This document shows positions 1 through 6,536 of a stretch of 8,020 nt of DNA, piece by piece; position 1 is the first letter of the stretch; every line of letters starts with the position of its first letter. A program made the position numbers and the translations under genes. The notes below the pieces were generated by a model. That model saw only the letters and a program-made list of their open reading frames with translations. It was not told where the DNA came from and made no database searches. The DNA is taken from assembly GCA_036570465.1 (NCBI GenBank), contig DATCYD010000193.1:1-8020 (forward strand), written 5' to 3'. Source of the stretch: Anseongella sp036570465. Its GTDB lineage: Bacteria; Bacteroidota; Bacteroidia; Sphingobacteriales; Sphingobacteriaceae.

Positions 1-1
1 C

Positions 2-814
2 CTGATTGATGACAACCAAAAGCGGATCAATTTCAATACTGAAGGGTATAATCCATATTTTATCGATACCGAAAAAATTGTCAAATCCCTGCAAAACTCA
101 TTACCTGATAACCTTGCCGTTGATAAGATCACCGAAGTAAATTATTACGGAGCCGGCGTCCACAACGAGGAGAAGGCCTCAATCGTGGAAAAAGCCCTGC
201 GGGTTATTTTTACCAACGCCAACCTTCATGTCGGCCACGATCTGCTTGCCGCGGCCAGAGCCTTGCTGGGCACCGAAGCTGGTTTTGCTGCCATCCTTGG
301 CACAGGCACCAATTCCTGCCTGTACGACGGAGAAAAGATCACCATGAACATCGATTCCCTCGGGTATTTCCTTGGCGATGAAGGCAGTGGTTCATCCATC
401 GGAAAAAGACTGCTCCGCGACTACATGCGGGGTTTTATGCCCCCTTCCCTGTCAGAAATATTCTACAACACCTACAAGCTCAACAGCGAAGATATTCTCG
501 ACAACCTGCTCAACAAACCACTCCCCAACCGTTTCCTGGCCAGCTTCAGCAAATTCATCTACGACAATAATAACTTCGTAGAATACGCCCGTGACGTAGT
601 CAAAGAATCATTCGTCCTCTTCTTCCAAAACCTGGTATCCCGCTACCCGAATTACCAGCAATACAGCTTCAATTGCATTGGTTCGGTAGGCTACAATTTC
701 AGGGATATTCTGCGGGAAGTGAGCACTGAATACGGCATGTCGGTCGGGAAAATCATCCGGTCGCCCATCGACGATCTGGTTGAATACCATCTTAAAGTTG
801 CCAATCGGGGGTAG
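2..814 (+). CDS. nagK: N-acetylglucosamine kinase, BadF/BadG/BcrA/BcrD ATPase family (5'-partial)
   Basis: The reading frame is open from base 2 to the TAG at 812-814, giving 270 visible residues. The GTG at base 185 is an internal valine codon, not the start, because recognisable family sequence lies upstream of it. Related Bacteroidota proteins are about 280-290 residues, so only about a dozen N-terminal residues, including the first phosphate-binding loop, are missing. Visible motifs are GYNPY (15-19), GAG (50-52), VGHDLLAAARALLG (77-90, with D80 the likely catalytic aspartate by analogy with sugar kinases of the actin-like fold), GTGTNS (100-105, second phosphate loop) and GDEGSGSSIGK (125-135), followed by a C-terminal GSVGYNF adenosine-site motif. 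The family phosphorylates N-acetylglucosamine or related sugars with ATP in the cytoplasm, which suits the glycolytic genes downstream. The family assignment is firm. The exact substrate (GlcNAc, glucosamine, glucose) is inferred, and naming it nagK follows common practice. Confidence 0.82.
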   Translation: MIDDNQKRINFNTEGYNPYFIDTEKIVKSLQNSLPDNLAVDKITEVNYYGAGVHNEEKASIVEKALRVIFTNANLHVGHDLLAAARALLGTEAGFAAILGTGTNSCLYDGEKITMNIDSLGYFLGDEGSGSSIGKRLLRDYMRGFMPPSLSEIFYNTYKLNSEDILDNLLNKPLPNRFLASFSKFIYDNNNFVEYARDVVKESFVLFFQNLVSRYPNYQQYSFNCIGSVGYNFRDILREVSTEYGMSVGKIIRSPIDDLVEYHLKVANRG

Positions 815-835
815 GCCGCTCCGCAACAGTTTCGG

Positions 836-939
836 GTTGCCAGTTTGAAGTTGGAATATAAAGAAGGATTTCGTAAAAGTTGCCTGGCGCCAGGACCTTT
901 GAACGATAACACTAAAAACCCAGAAACCTCAAACCAGAA
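836..939. repeat. Degenerate 7-base repeats in two inverted blocks
   Basis: The left block (836-856) reads as three tandem heptamers, GTTGCCA, GTTTGAA and GTTGGAA. The right block (912-939) reads as CTAAAAA, CCCAGAA, ACCTCAA and ACCAGAA. The reverse complement of the left block (CCAACTTCAAACTGGCAACC) resembles the right block, so the two halves form a loose inverted pair. From memory, similar AACCTCA/GTTTGCA-like heptad tracts are common in intergenic regions of some Bacteroidota. They look like drifting non-coding repeats, with no codon structure seen. Function is unknown. Confidence 0.45.
876..900 (+). other. 12-base perfect palindrome, possible weak nagK terminator or protein-binding site
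   Basis: Bases 883-894 read CCTGGCGCCAGG, a perfect palindrome. In RNA it would fold as a CCUG/CAGG stem with a GCGC loop, extended across a small internal loop by AAAG (876-879) pairing with CTTT (897-900). It lies 61 bases after the kinase stop codon. The run of T after it is only three long, so termination would be weak. A dimeric protein-binding site is equally possible. Confidence 0.3.
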
Positions 940-942
940 AGG

Positions 943-963
943 TTATTGTAAAAAATACAATAA
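943..963. promoter_or_regulatory. Perfect 8-base inverted repeat with A5 spacer upstream of pfkA, candidate operator
   Basis: The arms are TTATTGTA (943-950) and TACAATAA (956-963), separated by AAAAA. All eight bases pair. The element lies just upstream of the candidate -33 box of pfkA (969-972), where an activator or repressor dimer could bind. As an RNA hairpin it is AT-rich and weak, and the T-rich stretch after it is interrupted by G, so it is a poor terminator. No matching second copy was found in the window. The role is inferred from symmetry and position only. Confidence 0.4.
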
Positions 964-968
964 GGTGT

Positions 969-998
969 TTTGATTTTGCTTTAAAATAAATAATTTTA
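969..998 (+). promoter_or_regulatory. Candidate Bacteroidota-type promoter for pfkA-gap
   Basis: TTTG at 969-972 and TAATTTTA at 991-998 are separated by 18 bases. The Bacteroidota primary sigma factor recognises TTTG near -33 and TAnnTTTG near -7, usually about 19-21 bases apart. The -7 match lacks only the final G and the spacing is slightly short. Transcription would start near 1005, leaving a leader of roughly 55 bases before the pfkA ATG. This is the best match in the spacer. An overlapping second TTTG at 975-978 is too close to be the -33 box. Confidence 0.38.
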
Positions 999-1061
999 CA
1001 AGCTGTCGGAAGATCTTTTGAACAAGTTCCCTGGCATCCGGTTATAACAGTAAGAATATCA

Positions 1062-2045
1062 ATGCAAAAAAGTATCAGTAAAATTGGGGTCCTGACTTCG
1101 GGAGGAGACGCCCCCGGTATGAATGCTTGTATCCGCGCCGTTGTCCGGACAGGGATTTATCATGAGATTGAGATGATGGGGGTAATGAAGGGATACCAGG
1201 GACTCATCGATAATGAGTTTATTCCGCTTCCTTCGCATGCGGTGAGTAATATTATACAGCGCGGCGGCACCATTTTAAAAACGGCCCGGTGCATGGAATT
1301 TAAAACTCCGGAAGGTCGCCGGAAAGCCTTTGATAATCTGAAAGCCGCAGAGGTGGATGCACTCATCGTGATCGGGGGTGACGGCACATTCAGCGGAGCG
1401 GATGTCTTTTCCCGGGAGTTTGGTTTTCCGGTCATTGGGATACCGGGTACCATCGACAACGACTTGTTCGGGACTGATTTTACCATTGGCTTTGATACGG
1501 CTAACAATTCCGTGATCCATGCCATTGATCAGATCCGGGATACCGCGGCTTCGCATAACCGCTTGTTTTTTGTAGAGGTCATGGGACGCGACGCCGGGGT
1601 CATTGCGCTCTGGGCGGGCATTGCCGGCGGATCTGAAGCTATTTTGATCCCCGAAAAGGAAACAGCTATCGATTCCCTGATCGAAAAGCTGACCGAAGGT
1701 GCTGAAAATCAAAAATCTTCCAGCATTGTGGTGGTGGCCGAAGGAGAGAAAAGCGGGGGTGCCCTGAAGATTGCCGAAGAAGTGAAGCGGAGATTCGATC
1801 ATTACGACACCAAAGTGACAGTACTTGGTCATCTGCAGCGTGGCGGTAGCCCGACTTGCTTCGACCGGGTACTGGCCAGCCGCATGGGATATGCCGCTGT
1901 GAAAGCATTGTTGAACAATGTGAGCGGAAAAATGATCGGCATGGTTAACAACCGGGTTCGGTTCACTGAGCTTTCACTGGCTATCAGCAGGCACAGTCCT
2001 TTTGATGAGGAACTTGCTGAGATCGCTAAAGTTTTGTCAATTTAA
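1062..2045 (+). CDS. pfkA: ATP-dependent 6-phosphofructokinase
   Basis: This 327-residue cytoplasmic enzyme phosphorylates fructose 6-phosphate to fructose 1,6-bisphosphate, the committing step of glycolysis. Its length matches bacterial PfkA (about 320). Visible motifs are TSGGDAPGMN (12-21, ATP-binding loop), GGDGT (105-109), PGTIDND (128-134, with D132 equivalent to the catalytic aspartate of E. coli PfkA), MGRDAG (174-179, fructose 6-phosphate contact), GGSEAILIPE (189-198) and LGHLQRGGSP (255-264). Glycine at 108 and 129 is the ATP-type signature, whereas pyrophosphate-dependent enzymes carry Asp and Lys there. The ATG at 1062 is the first in frame and places the ATP loop at the expected distance. 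It has no clear Shine-Dalgarno sequence, which is usual in Bacteroidota. The gap gene follows after 15 bases, so the two are very probably one transcript. Frame and motifs are intact. Confidence 0.97.
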   Translation: MQKSISKIGVLTSGGDAPGMNACIRAVVRTGIYHEIEMMGVMKGYQGLIDNEFIPLPSHAVSNIIQRGGTILKTARCMEFKTPEGRRKAFDNLKAAEVDALIVIGGDGTFSGADVFSREFGFPVIGIPGTIDNDLFGTDFTIGFDTANNSVIHAIDQIRDTAASHNRLFFVEVMGRDAGVIALWAGIAGGSEAILIPEKETAIDSLIEKLTEGAENQKSSSIVVVAEGEKSGGALKIAEEVKRRFDHYDTKVTVLGHLQRGGSPTCFDRVLASRMGYAAVKALLNNVSGKMIGMVNNRVRFTELSLAISRHSPFDEELAEIAKVLSI

Positions 2046-2060
2046 CACATAAACAATAAG

Positions 2061-3068
2061 ATGATGAAATTAGGAATTAATGGATTCGGAAGGATCGGAA
2101 GATTGGTCTTCCGGGCTGCCATAGACAGGCCGAATGTAGAGATAGTGGGCATCAACGACCTGCTGGACGCAGAATACATTGCTTACCTGCTGACTTATGA
2201 TTCGGTACACGGAAAATTCAAAGGAGAAGTAAAGGTAGAAGACGGTCACCTGGTGGTAAACGGAAAAACGATCCGGGTCTCTTCTGAAAGGAACCCGGCT
2301 GATCTACGCTGGAACGAAGTAGGCGCGGATTATATCGTGGAATCCACCGGGCTCTTTCTGACGAAGCAAACGGCTGAAGGGCACCTGAAAGCGGGTGCTA
2401 AAAAAGTGGTTATGTCAGCGCCATCAAAAGACGATACGCCTATGTTTGTAATGGGTGTCAACCATAAGAGCTACAGCAAAGACATGGATTTTGTGTCGAA
2501 TGCGTCCTGTACAACTAATTGCCTGGCTCCCCTGGCAAAAGTATTGCATGACAATTTTGGGATTGCTGAAGGGTTGATGACCACCGTTCATGCAACCACT
2601 GCTACTCAGAAGACCGTTGACGGCCCGTCCGGAAAAGACTGGAGAGGCGGACGCGCGGCCCTGAATAACATCATTCCTTCATCAACCGGAGCAGCCAAAG
2701 CAGTAGGGAAAGTAATCCCTGAACTGAACGGGAAGCTTACCGGAATGTCATTCCGTGTGCCGGTTGCTGATGTTTCAGTGGTGGACCTAACGGCCCGTCT
2801 GGAAAAGGGTGCCAGCTACGAGGACATCAAAAAAGCGATGAAAAATGCTGCCGAAGGCGAACTAAAGGGGATCATGGGCTATACGGAAGAAGCTGTTGTT
2901 TCACAGGATTTCGTTGGCGATGCTCGTACATCTGTTTTCGATGCGGATGCCGGCATTTCCCTGAATGATCACTTCGTCAAGGTAGTTTCCTGGTACGATA
3001 ATGAATGGGGCTACTCCAATAAGCTCGTCGATCTGGCCGAGCACGTGGCTTCCGTCAACAACGGATAA
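2061..3068 (+). CDS. gap: Type I glyceraldehyde-3-phosphate dehydrogenase
   Basis: This 335-residue cytoplasmic enzyme converts glyceraldehyde 3-phosphate, NAD+ and phosphate to 1,3-bisphosphoglycerate and NADH. The N-terminal Rossmann motif is GINGFGRIGR (5-14). The catalytic block SNASCTTNCLAP (146-157) contains nucleophile C150, and H177 in TTVHATT is the general base. Phosphate-site sequences ATQKTVDGPS (181-190) and WRGGRAA (194-200) follow, and the C-terminal signature is WYDNEWGYSN (311-320). Asp33 after the second beta-strand and proline 189 in the DGPS loop point to NAD over NADP. The start is either of two adjacent ATG codons (2061 or 2064). The second gives the more usual MKLGINGFGRIGR N-terminus, so the true product may be one residue shorter. 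The gene lies 15 bases downstream of pfkA and ends 45 bases before a strong hairpin terminator. No defects were seen. Confidence 0.97.
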   Translation: MMKLGINGFGRIGRLVFRAAIDRPNVEIVGINDLLDAEYIAYLLTYDSVHGKFKGEVKVEDGHLVVNGKTIRVSSERNPADLRWNEVGADYIVESTGLFLTKQTAEGHLKAGAKKVVMSAPSKDDTPMFVMGVNHKSYSKDMDFVSNASCTTNCLAPLAKVLHDNFGIAEGLMTTVHATTATQKTVDGPSGKDWRGGRAALNNIIPSSTGAAKAVGKVIPELNGKLTGMSFRVPVADVSVVDLTARLEKGASYEDIKKAMKNAAEGELKGIMGYTEEAVVSQDFVGDARTSVFDADAGISLNDHFVKVVSWYDNEWGYSNKLVDLAEHVASVNNG

Positions 3069-3113
3069 CATACAGGGGGCGGGCGGGCTTTACCGGCCGC
3101 TTACTTCTTCATG

Positions 3114-3153
3114 TAAAAAGGGTACAATCATACGCATTGTACCCTTTTTATTT
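3114..3153. terminator. Bidirectional intrinsic terminator between convergent gap and tricorn-like gene
   Basis: The arms TAAAAAGGGTACAAT (3114-3128) and ATTGTACCCTTTTTA (3136-3150) are perfectly complementary over 15 bases around a 7-base CATACGC loop. The T5 run ends the stem on the + strand, and the A5 run on the left gives a U-tract for transcripts coming from the minus strand. It lies 45 bases after the gap stop and about 30 bases after the tricorn-like stop, so it can serve both genes. Confidence 0.93.
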
Positions 3154-3181
3154 CCCGGTTATGCCCGGCAGCATTCCGGCC

Positions 3182-6100
3182 TTATCTCCTTTCCGCTGGC
3201 GGAGGAGCTATGTAGGAAGGAGGCGCTGTTTTCAGTTTCTCCAGCAACACTTCCACCGCCTTTATAAGCTGTGGATCAGTACCAGCGGCAAGCGCCGCGG
3301 GGTCTTCATTCACTGCGATATCAGGCTCAATGCCGTGGCCTTCAGCGAACCAGGTACCGTCCGGATTATACATCCGAAAGGTAGGAGCTGTTACACTGCC
3401 ACCGTCGATCAAGCCAGGGGCTCCCGTGATCCCGATCAGCCCGCCCCACGTGCGGGTGCCGATCAGGGGCCCCAAACCGGCCTTCCTGAAATAATCCGGG
3501 AAGGCGTCGCCTCCCGAACCCGACCAACCGTTGATCAACATGACCTTGGGTCCAAAATGAGCCACCGGGGGCCAGGACCAGTTTTTGCCGTCACGCACGT
3601 CCCAGTATGCCAACGCGGGACGATTGAGCAACTCGATAAAACGGTCCGGAATTTGTCCGCCGTTATTGAACCGTTCGTCGATGATCATCGCCGCTTTGTC
3701 ATTCTGCGCATAGAACATCCGGACCAGTTCCTCCTGCCCATCCAGGCCCGTACTGGGCACATACACATAGCCGATCTTTCCGCCGGAGGCTTCTTCGACA
3801 TATTTTCGGTTCTGTTCAATCCAGGCCAAATTGCGCAGGCGGGTCTCGGAATCCAGCGTTTCCACATACACTTTCCGGGCGCCCATTAGTTCCGGAGCGC
3901 TGTTAACCGTGAGTTCCACCGTTTCGCCGGCCAATCCTGCAAAGGCGCCCCAGGGATCTGTATAGCTGGTAAGAGGCACACCGTTCACGGCCAGGATATA
4001 GTCGCCTTCACTTACTTTTACGCCGGGCGCGTCCAACGGCGATCGCACTTCTGTGTCCCAGGGCGCAGCGCGTATGATCTTCTTTACCCGGTAGGCCTCG
4101 TTTTCGAAGGCCCAGTTTACTCCAAGGTATCCTACCGGCGTACGCGAAGCGCTTTCGAGATCACCGCCGCCGCGGTAGGTATGGGAGGCGTTCAGTTCCC
4201 CGATGAGCTCGCCAATGATGTAATTCACATCGGTGCGGGTGCAAGCGCTGGCAATGAGTTGACCATAATGCTTACGCAGGTCCTCCCAATCGACTCCGTG
4301 CATCGACGGATCATAAAAGAAATCGCGTTCAATCCTCCAGGCATCGGTGAATACCTGTGCCCATTCTTCTCGCGGTACCACACGCATTTGCATATCGTCC
4401 AGCGGAATGGCTTTGTCAAGCTTTTTCCCTGAACCCACATCGATCACCCCCATGCGTTGCCGCTTACCGGTCAATATCTTTTTGCCGTTCGCCGAAAGCT
4501 GGAAGAAGGAAACTTCCCCGATGATCTTCACTTCTTCCCGTTCCTTGAGATCAAAATAATAGAGAGAAGCCTCGTTGTCGCCCGAACCCGAATTCGGATA
4601 ACGAATGTAGATTACTTTATCCTTGACCGCCGCCAGATCACCGATGTTTCCGGCGTCAACCGGAAGAATGACTACCCGGCTTTCCATGCCTTCCAGATCG
4701 ATGACCGTCGGCTCGTCTTCTTCCTTATCCTTTTTGTCTTTTTTTTCCTTGTCGTCTTTCTTTTTGTCTTTCTCGTTCTCCTCGTCACTTTTCCTGACGG
4801 CCACCGTGTCGTTCTCCGGCAATAAAGGCGAAGCTGTTGTATCGGCCAGCGGGATCAGGCCGATCTGCGTGGAATTATTGTAGATCCAGGAATTATCAAA
4901 ATTGCTGTACTCGGGGTCAAAATGCCGGTTACTCGTGAAGTACAGGTACTTGCCGTCGGGAGAAAACACGGGTGAATCATCGCTGTAAAAACCCGAGGTA
5001 ACCTGATGCTCTTCCTTGTCCTGTGTATCAAACAGAAAAATGGCATTCTGCCGGTTATCCAGCCCATTGCTATAGGCGATCCATCTGCTGTCAGGCGACC
5101 AGCTTACAGGAAAATTATCCAGGGCGCCCTGATACATCCATTTTCCCTTGCCTGCCGGGATTGTCTTCCCGGTGGCGACGTCCAGCACGTTGATCTGCAT
5201 GGTCTGGTCCACAAAGGCTATTTTCTTGCTATCGGGTGACCAGTAAATATGGTACCGGAAGCCTTTTCCCAGATTGGTGATCTTTCGTGTCTCGCCGGAA
5301 ACCTGGTCGAAGAGATACAACTCGTATTCGCCGCTTTTGTCGCCCCACCAGGCAATCTGCTTTCCGTCCGGTGACCAGGCCGGGTAGCGTTCCGCCGATC
5401 CGGATGACTGACTGATATCCAGTGTCACTCCCTTTTCGGCCGGCAGGCTGAAAATCTCTCCCCTTGCCTCGGCCAGGACACGTTGCCCGTCAGGTGAAAT
5501 ACTGAAGTTCTCCAGGTATCTCCGAACATTTACCAGACGCGGTTTGACGCTTTCCAGATCGTCCACAATGGAGATCTTCACCTCCCGGTACTCCTCAGTG
5601 CCCAGGTCGAAAAGATAGAGCTGTCCGGCCGCTTCAAACACCAGCTCCGAAGGGCCGATGGCCGGAAAATGAACATCAAAATCCTTGAAATGGGTCAGTT
5701 GCCGGTGCTCCCCGCTACCGGTATCGTATTTCCAGATATTGTATCGCCCTTCCGGACCTTTGTCCGAAATATAATAAATGGAGTTCCCATGCCACATGGG
5801 GAGCTCGTCACTGGCGTCATTGGAAGTAATGTTCCTGGCCGTGCCATTTTTCAGGTCAAAAATATAGATATCCGCCGACCACCCGCCGCGGTAGCGCTTC
5901 CAGGTACGAAATACGCGACTTTTGTAGGTAAACGCAATTTTATCCGCTTCCGGTGAAAGACTGCCGAATTCGGCGATGGCAAGCGGAAGCTGCTCGGGCA
6001 GACCGCCGCTGGCCTTGATCTTATAAAACTGGTTAAAGCGCTGCTTTCCGCTATGCATGGAGGAAGCGAAGAAAAGATGCTCCCCGTCCGGATACCAGTC

Positions 6101-6436
6101 CTGTACCGTTTCTCCCATTCCGTGATGAGTGATGCGCCGGGGCACTCCTCCATTCACATCGATTGTGTAAATATCGGTGTTACCATCATAGTTTGCTGAG
6201 AAGGCGATCGTCTGCCCGTCAGGTGAAAACCGAGGAAACAACTCAGGCCCCGCGGGCGAACTAAGCCGCACCGCCTGCCCGCCGTCCTTGCTGACCAGCC
6301 AGAGATTATCGGCAAAAGAAAACACGATCTTGTCCTGTGACACATCCGGATAACGGTAGATCCGCTTTTGAGCGAACGCGGTAGTCCCGCAGGCGAGCAA
6401 CAGTACCAGAACGGACCGTTGTAAAAGTAAATCCAT
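3182..6436 (-). CDS. Exported tricorn-like protease (PD40 beta-propeller, PDZ, S41 peptidase)
   Basis: This 1084-residue protein has a complete tricorn-type layout. Residues 1-22 form a signal peptide with an A-F-A site before Q23, so it acts in the periplasm or on the envelope, unlike archaeal cytosolic tricorn. Residues about 25-540 carry repeated PD40 blades (SPDG/SPDS near 71, 314, 355, 400, 447 and 491, with diverged copies near 115 and 161). A Lys/Asp/Glu-rich linker spans about 549-577. The first catalytic subdomain (about 685-760) includes SH at 751-752, a PDZ domain spans about 767-845, and the second catalytic subdomain (about 885-1065) includes GSGGDAFP with nucleophile S974 and AEGHGIEPD with E1032. 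By comparison with tricorn, S751, H752, S974 and E1032 are the probable catalytic tetrad. It likely degrades peptides or proteins, but the substrate is unknown. The ATG at 6434-6436 gives the signal peptide and lacks a Shine-Dalgarno sequence. A receptor gene lies 97 bases upstream on the same strand. Confidence 0.94.
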   Translation of the reverse strand: MDLLLQRSVLVLLLACGTTAFAQKRIYRYPDVSQDKIVFSFADNLWLVSKDGGQAVRLSSPAGPELFPRFSPDGQTIAFSANYDGNTDIYTIDVNGGVPRRITHHGMGETVQDWYPDGEHLFFASSMHSGKQRFNQFYKIKASGGLPEQLPLAIAEFGSLSPEADKIAFTYKSRVFRTWKRYRGGWSADIYIFDLKNGTARNITSNDASDELPMWHGNSIYYISDKGPEGRYNIWKYDTGSGEHRQLTHFKDFDVHFPAIGPSELVFEAAGQLYLFDLGTEEYREVKISIVDDLESVKPRLVNVRRYLENFSISPDGQRVLAEARGEIFSLPAEKGVTLDISQSSGSAERYPAWSPDGKQIAWWGDKSGEYELYLFDQVSGETRKITNLGKGFRYHIYWSPDSKKIAFVDQTMQINVLDVATGKTIPAGKGKWMYQGALDNFPVSWSPDSRWIAYSNGLDNRQNAIFLFDTQDKEEHQVTSGFYSDDSPVFSPDGKYLYFTSNRHFDPEYSNFDNSWIYNNSTQIGLIPLADTTASPLLPENDTVAVRKSDEENEKDKKKDDKEKKDKKDKEEDEPTVIDLEGMESRVVILPVDAGNIGDLAAVKDKVIYIRYPNSGSGDNEASLYYFDLKEREEVKIIGEVSFFQLSANGKKILTGKRQRMGVIDVGSGKKLDKAIPLDDMQMRVVPREEWAQVFTDAWRIERDFFYDPSMHGVDWEDLRKHYGQLIASACTRTDVNYIIGELIGELNASHTYRGGGDLESASRTPVGYLGVNWAFENEAYRVKKIIRAAPWDTEVRSPLDAPGVKVSEGDYILAVNGVPLTSYTDPWGAFAGLAGETVELTVNSAPELMGARKVYVETLDSETRLRNLAWIEQNRKYVEEASGGKIGYVYVPSTGLDGQEELVRMFYAQNDKAAMIIDERFNNGGQIPDRFIELLNRPALAYWDVRDGKNWSWPPVAHFGPKVMLINGWSGSGGDAFPDYFRKAGLGPLIGTRTWGGLIGITGAPGLIDGGSVTAPTFRMYNPDGTWFAEGHGIEPDIAVNEDPAALAAGTDPQLIKAVEVLLEKLKTAPPSYIAPPPAERR
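4712..4792 (-). repeat. Low-complexity Lys/Asp/Glu linker tract with direct repeat and A8 run
   Basis: This stretch encodes residues about 549-575 of the tricorn-like protease, almost entirely K, D and E. On the + strand it is pyrimidine-rich. A 12-base direct repeat, CTTTTTGTCTTT, occurs at 4730-4741 and 4760-4771, exactly 30 bases (10 codons) apart. A run of eight T (4739-4746) is A8 on the coding strand. It joins the propeller half to the catalytic half and is probably a flexible charged hinge. Similar linkers of variable length are common in this family. Confidence 0.8.
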
Positions 6437-6460
6437 ACTACGTTAGTTTAATTGTGGTTC

Positions 6461-6482
6461 ATGGCACCGCGTTCGGCGCCAT
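6461..6482 (-). promoter_or_regulatory. Hairpin in the leader of the tricorn-like protease gene
   Basis: Read on the minus strand, ATGGCGCC (6482-6475) pairs with GGTGCCAT (6468-6461) around a GAACGC loop, giving eight pairs with one G-U wobble. It ends 24 bases upstream of the protease ATG. No U-tract follows, so it is not an intrinsic terminator. It could affect translation, mRNA stability or processing between the receptor and protease messages. The pairing is visible; the role is inferred. Confidence 0.4.
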
Positions 6483-6527
6483 CAGCTAATGTAGGAAAAA
6501 CCAGTGTCAGGTCAAGCTTGAGCTGAT
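6481..6527. repeat. Nested inverted repeats in the receptor-protease spacer
   Basis: ATCAGCT (6481-6487) and AGCTGAT (6521-6527) form a perfect 7-base inverted pair 33 bases apart. Inside it lies a perfect 10-base palindrome, TCAAGCTTGA (6512-6521), that shares one base with the right arm. The element starts just downstream of the receptor stop codon as transcribed. It may be a weak RNA structure or a protein-binding site, and no terminator-like U-run follows it. Confidence 0.3.
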
Positions 6528-6528
6528 A

Positions 6529-6536
6529 CAAATTTA
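6529..6536 (-). promoter_or_regulatory. Perfect TAnnTTTG -7 element, candidate promoter for the tricorn-like protease
   Basis: On the minus strand these bases read TAAATTTG, an exact match to the Bacteroidota -7 consensus. The first three bases are also the TAA stop of the upstream receptor gene. A start near 6522 would give a leader of roughly 85 bases holding the hairpins described for this spacer. The weak point is the -33 box: the nearest candidate is TTTC with a 22-base spacer, so the match may be chance in AT-rich sequence. Confidence 0.33.

Noticed and set aside
185..814. A GTG start at 185 as the true start of the sugar kinase
   Set aside because: The frame continues upstream to the window edge and encodes family motifs (GYNPY, GAG), so the gene is truncated by the window and not short.
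1275..1832. A 185-codon open frame on the minus strand inside pfkA
   Set aside because: It is antisense to conserved PfkA motifs, has no domain signature and no promoter or neighbour to support it.
1062..2045. Pyrophosphate-dependent phosphofructokinase
   Set aside because: The diagnostic positions are Gly108 and Gly129 (GGDGT, PGTIDND), the ATP-dependent pattern. The PPi type would have Asp and Lys.
3075..3100. GC-rich hairpin just after gap
   Set aside because: GCGGGCGG against CCGGCCGC pairs with a central mismatch and no T-run follows. The perfect hairpin at 3114-3150 is the convincing terminator.
3137..3889. A 250-codon open frame on the + strand opposite the tricorn-like gene
   Set aside because: It begins within the terminator stem, has no recognisable domain, and lies wholly antisense to well-supported S41 catalytic sequence. 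It is a shadow of biased codon use.
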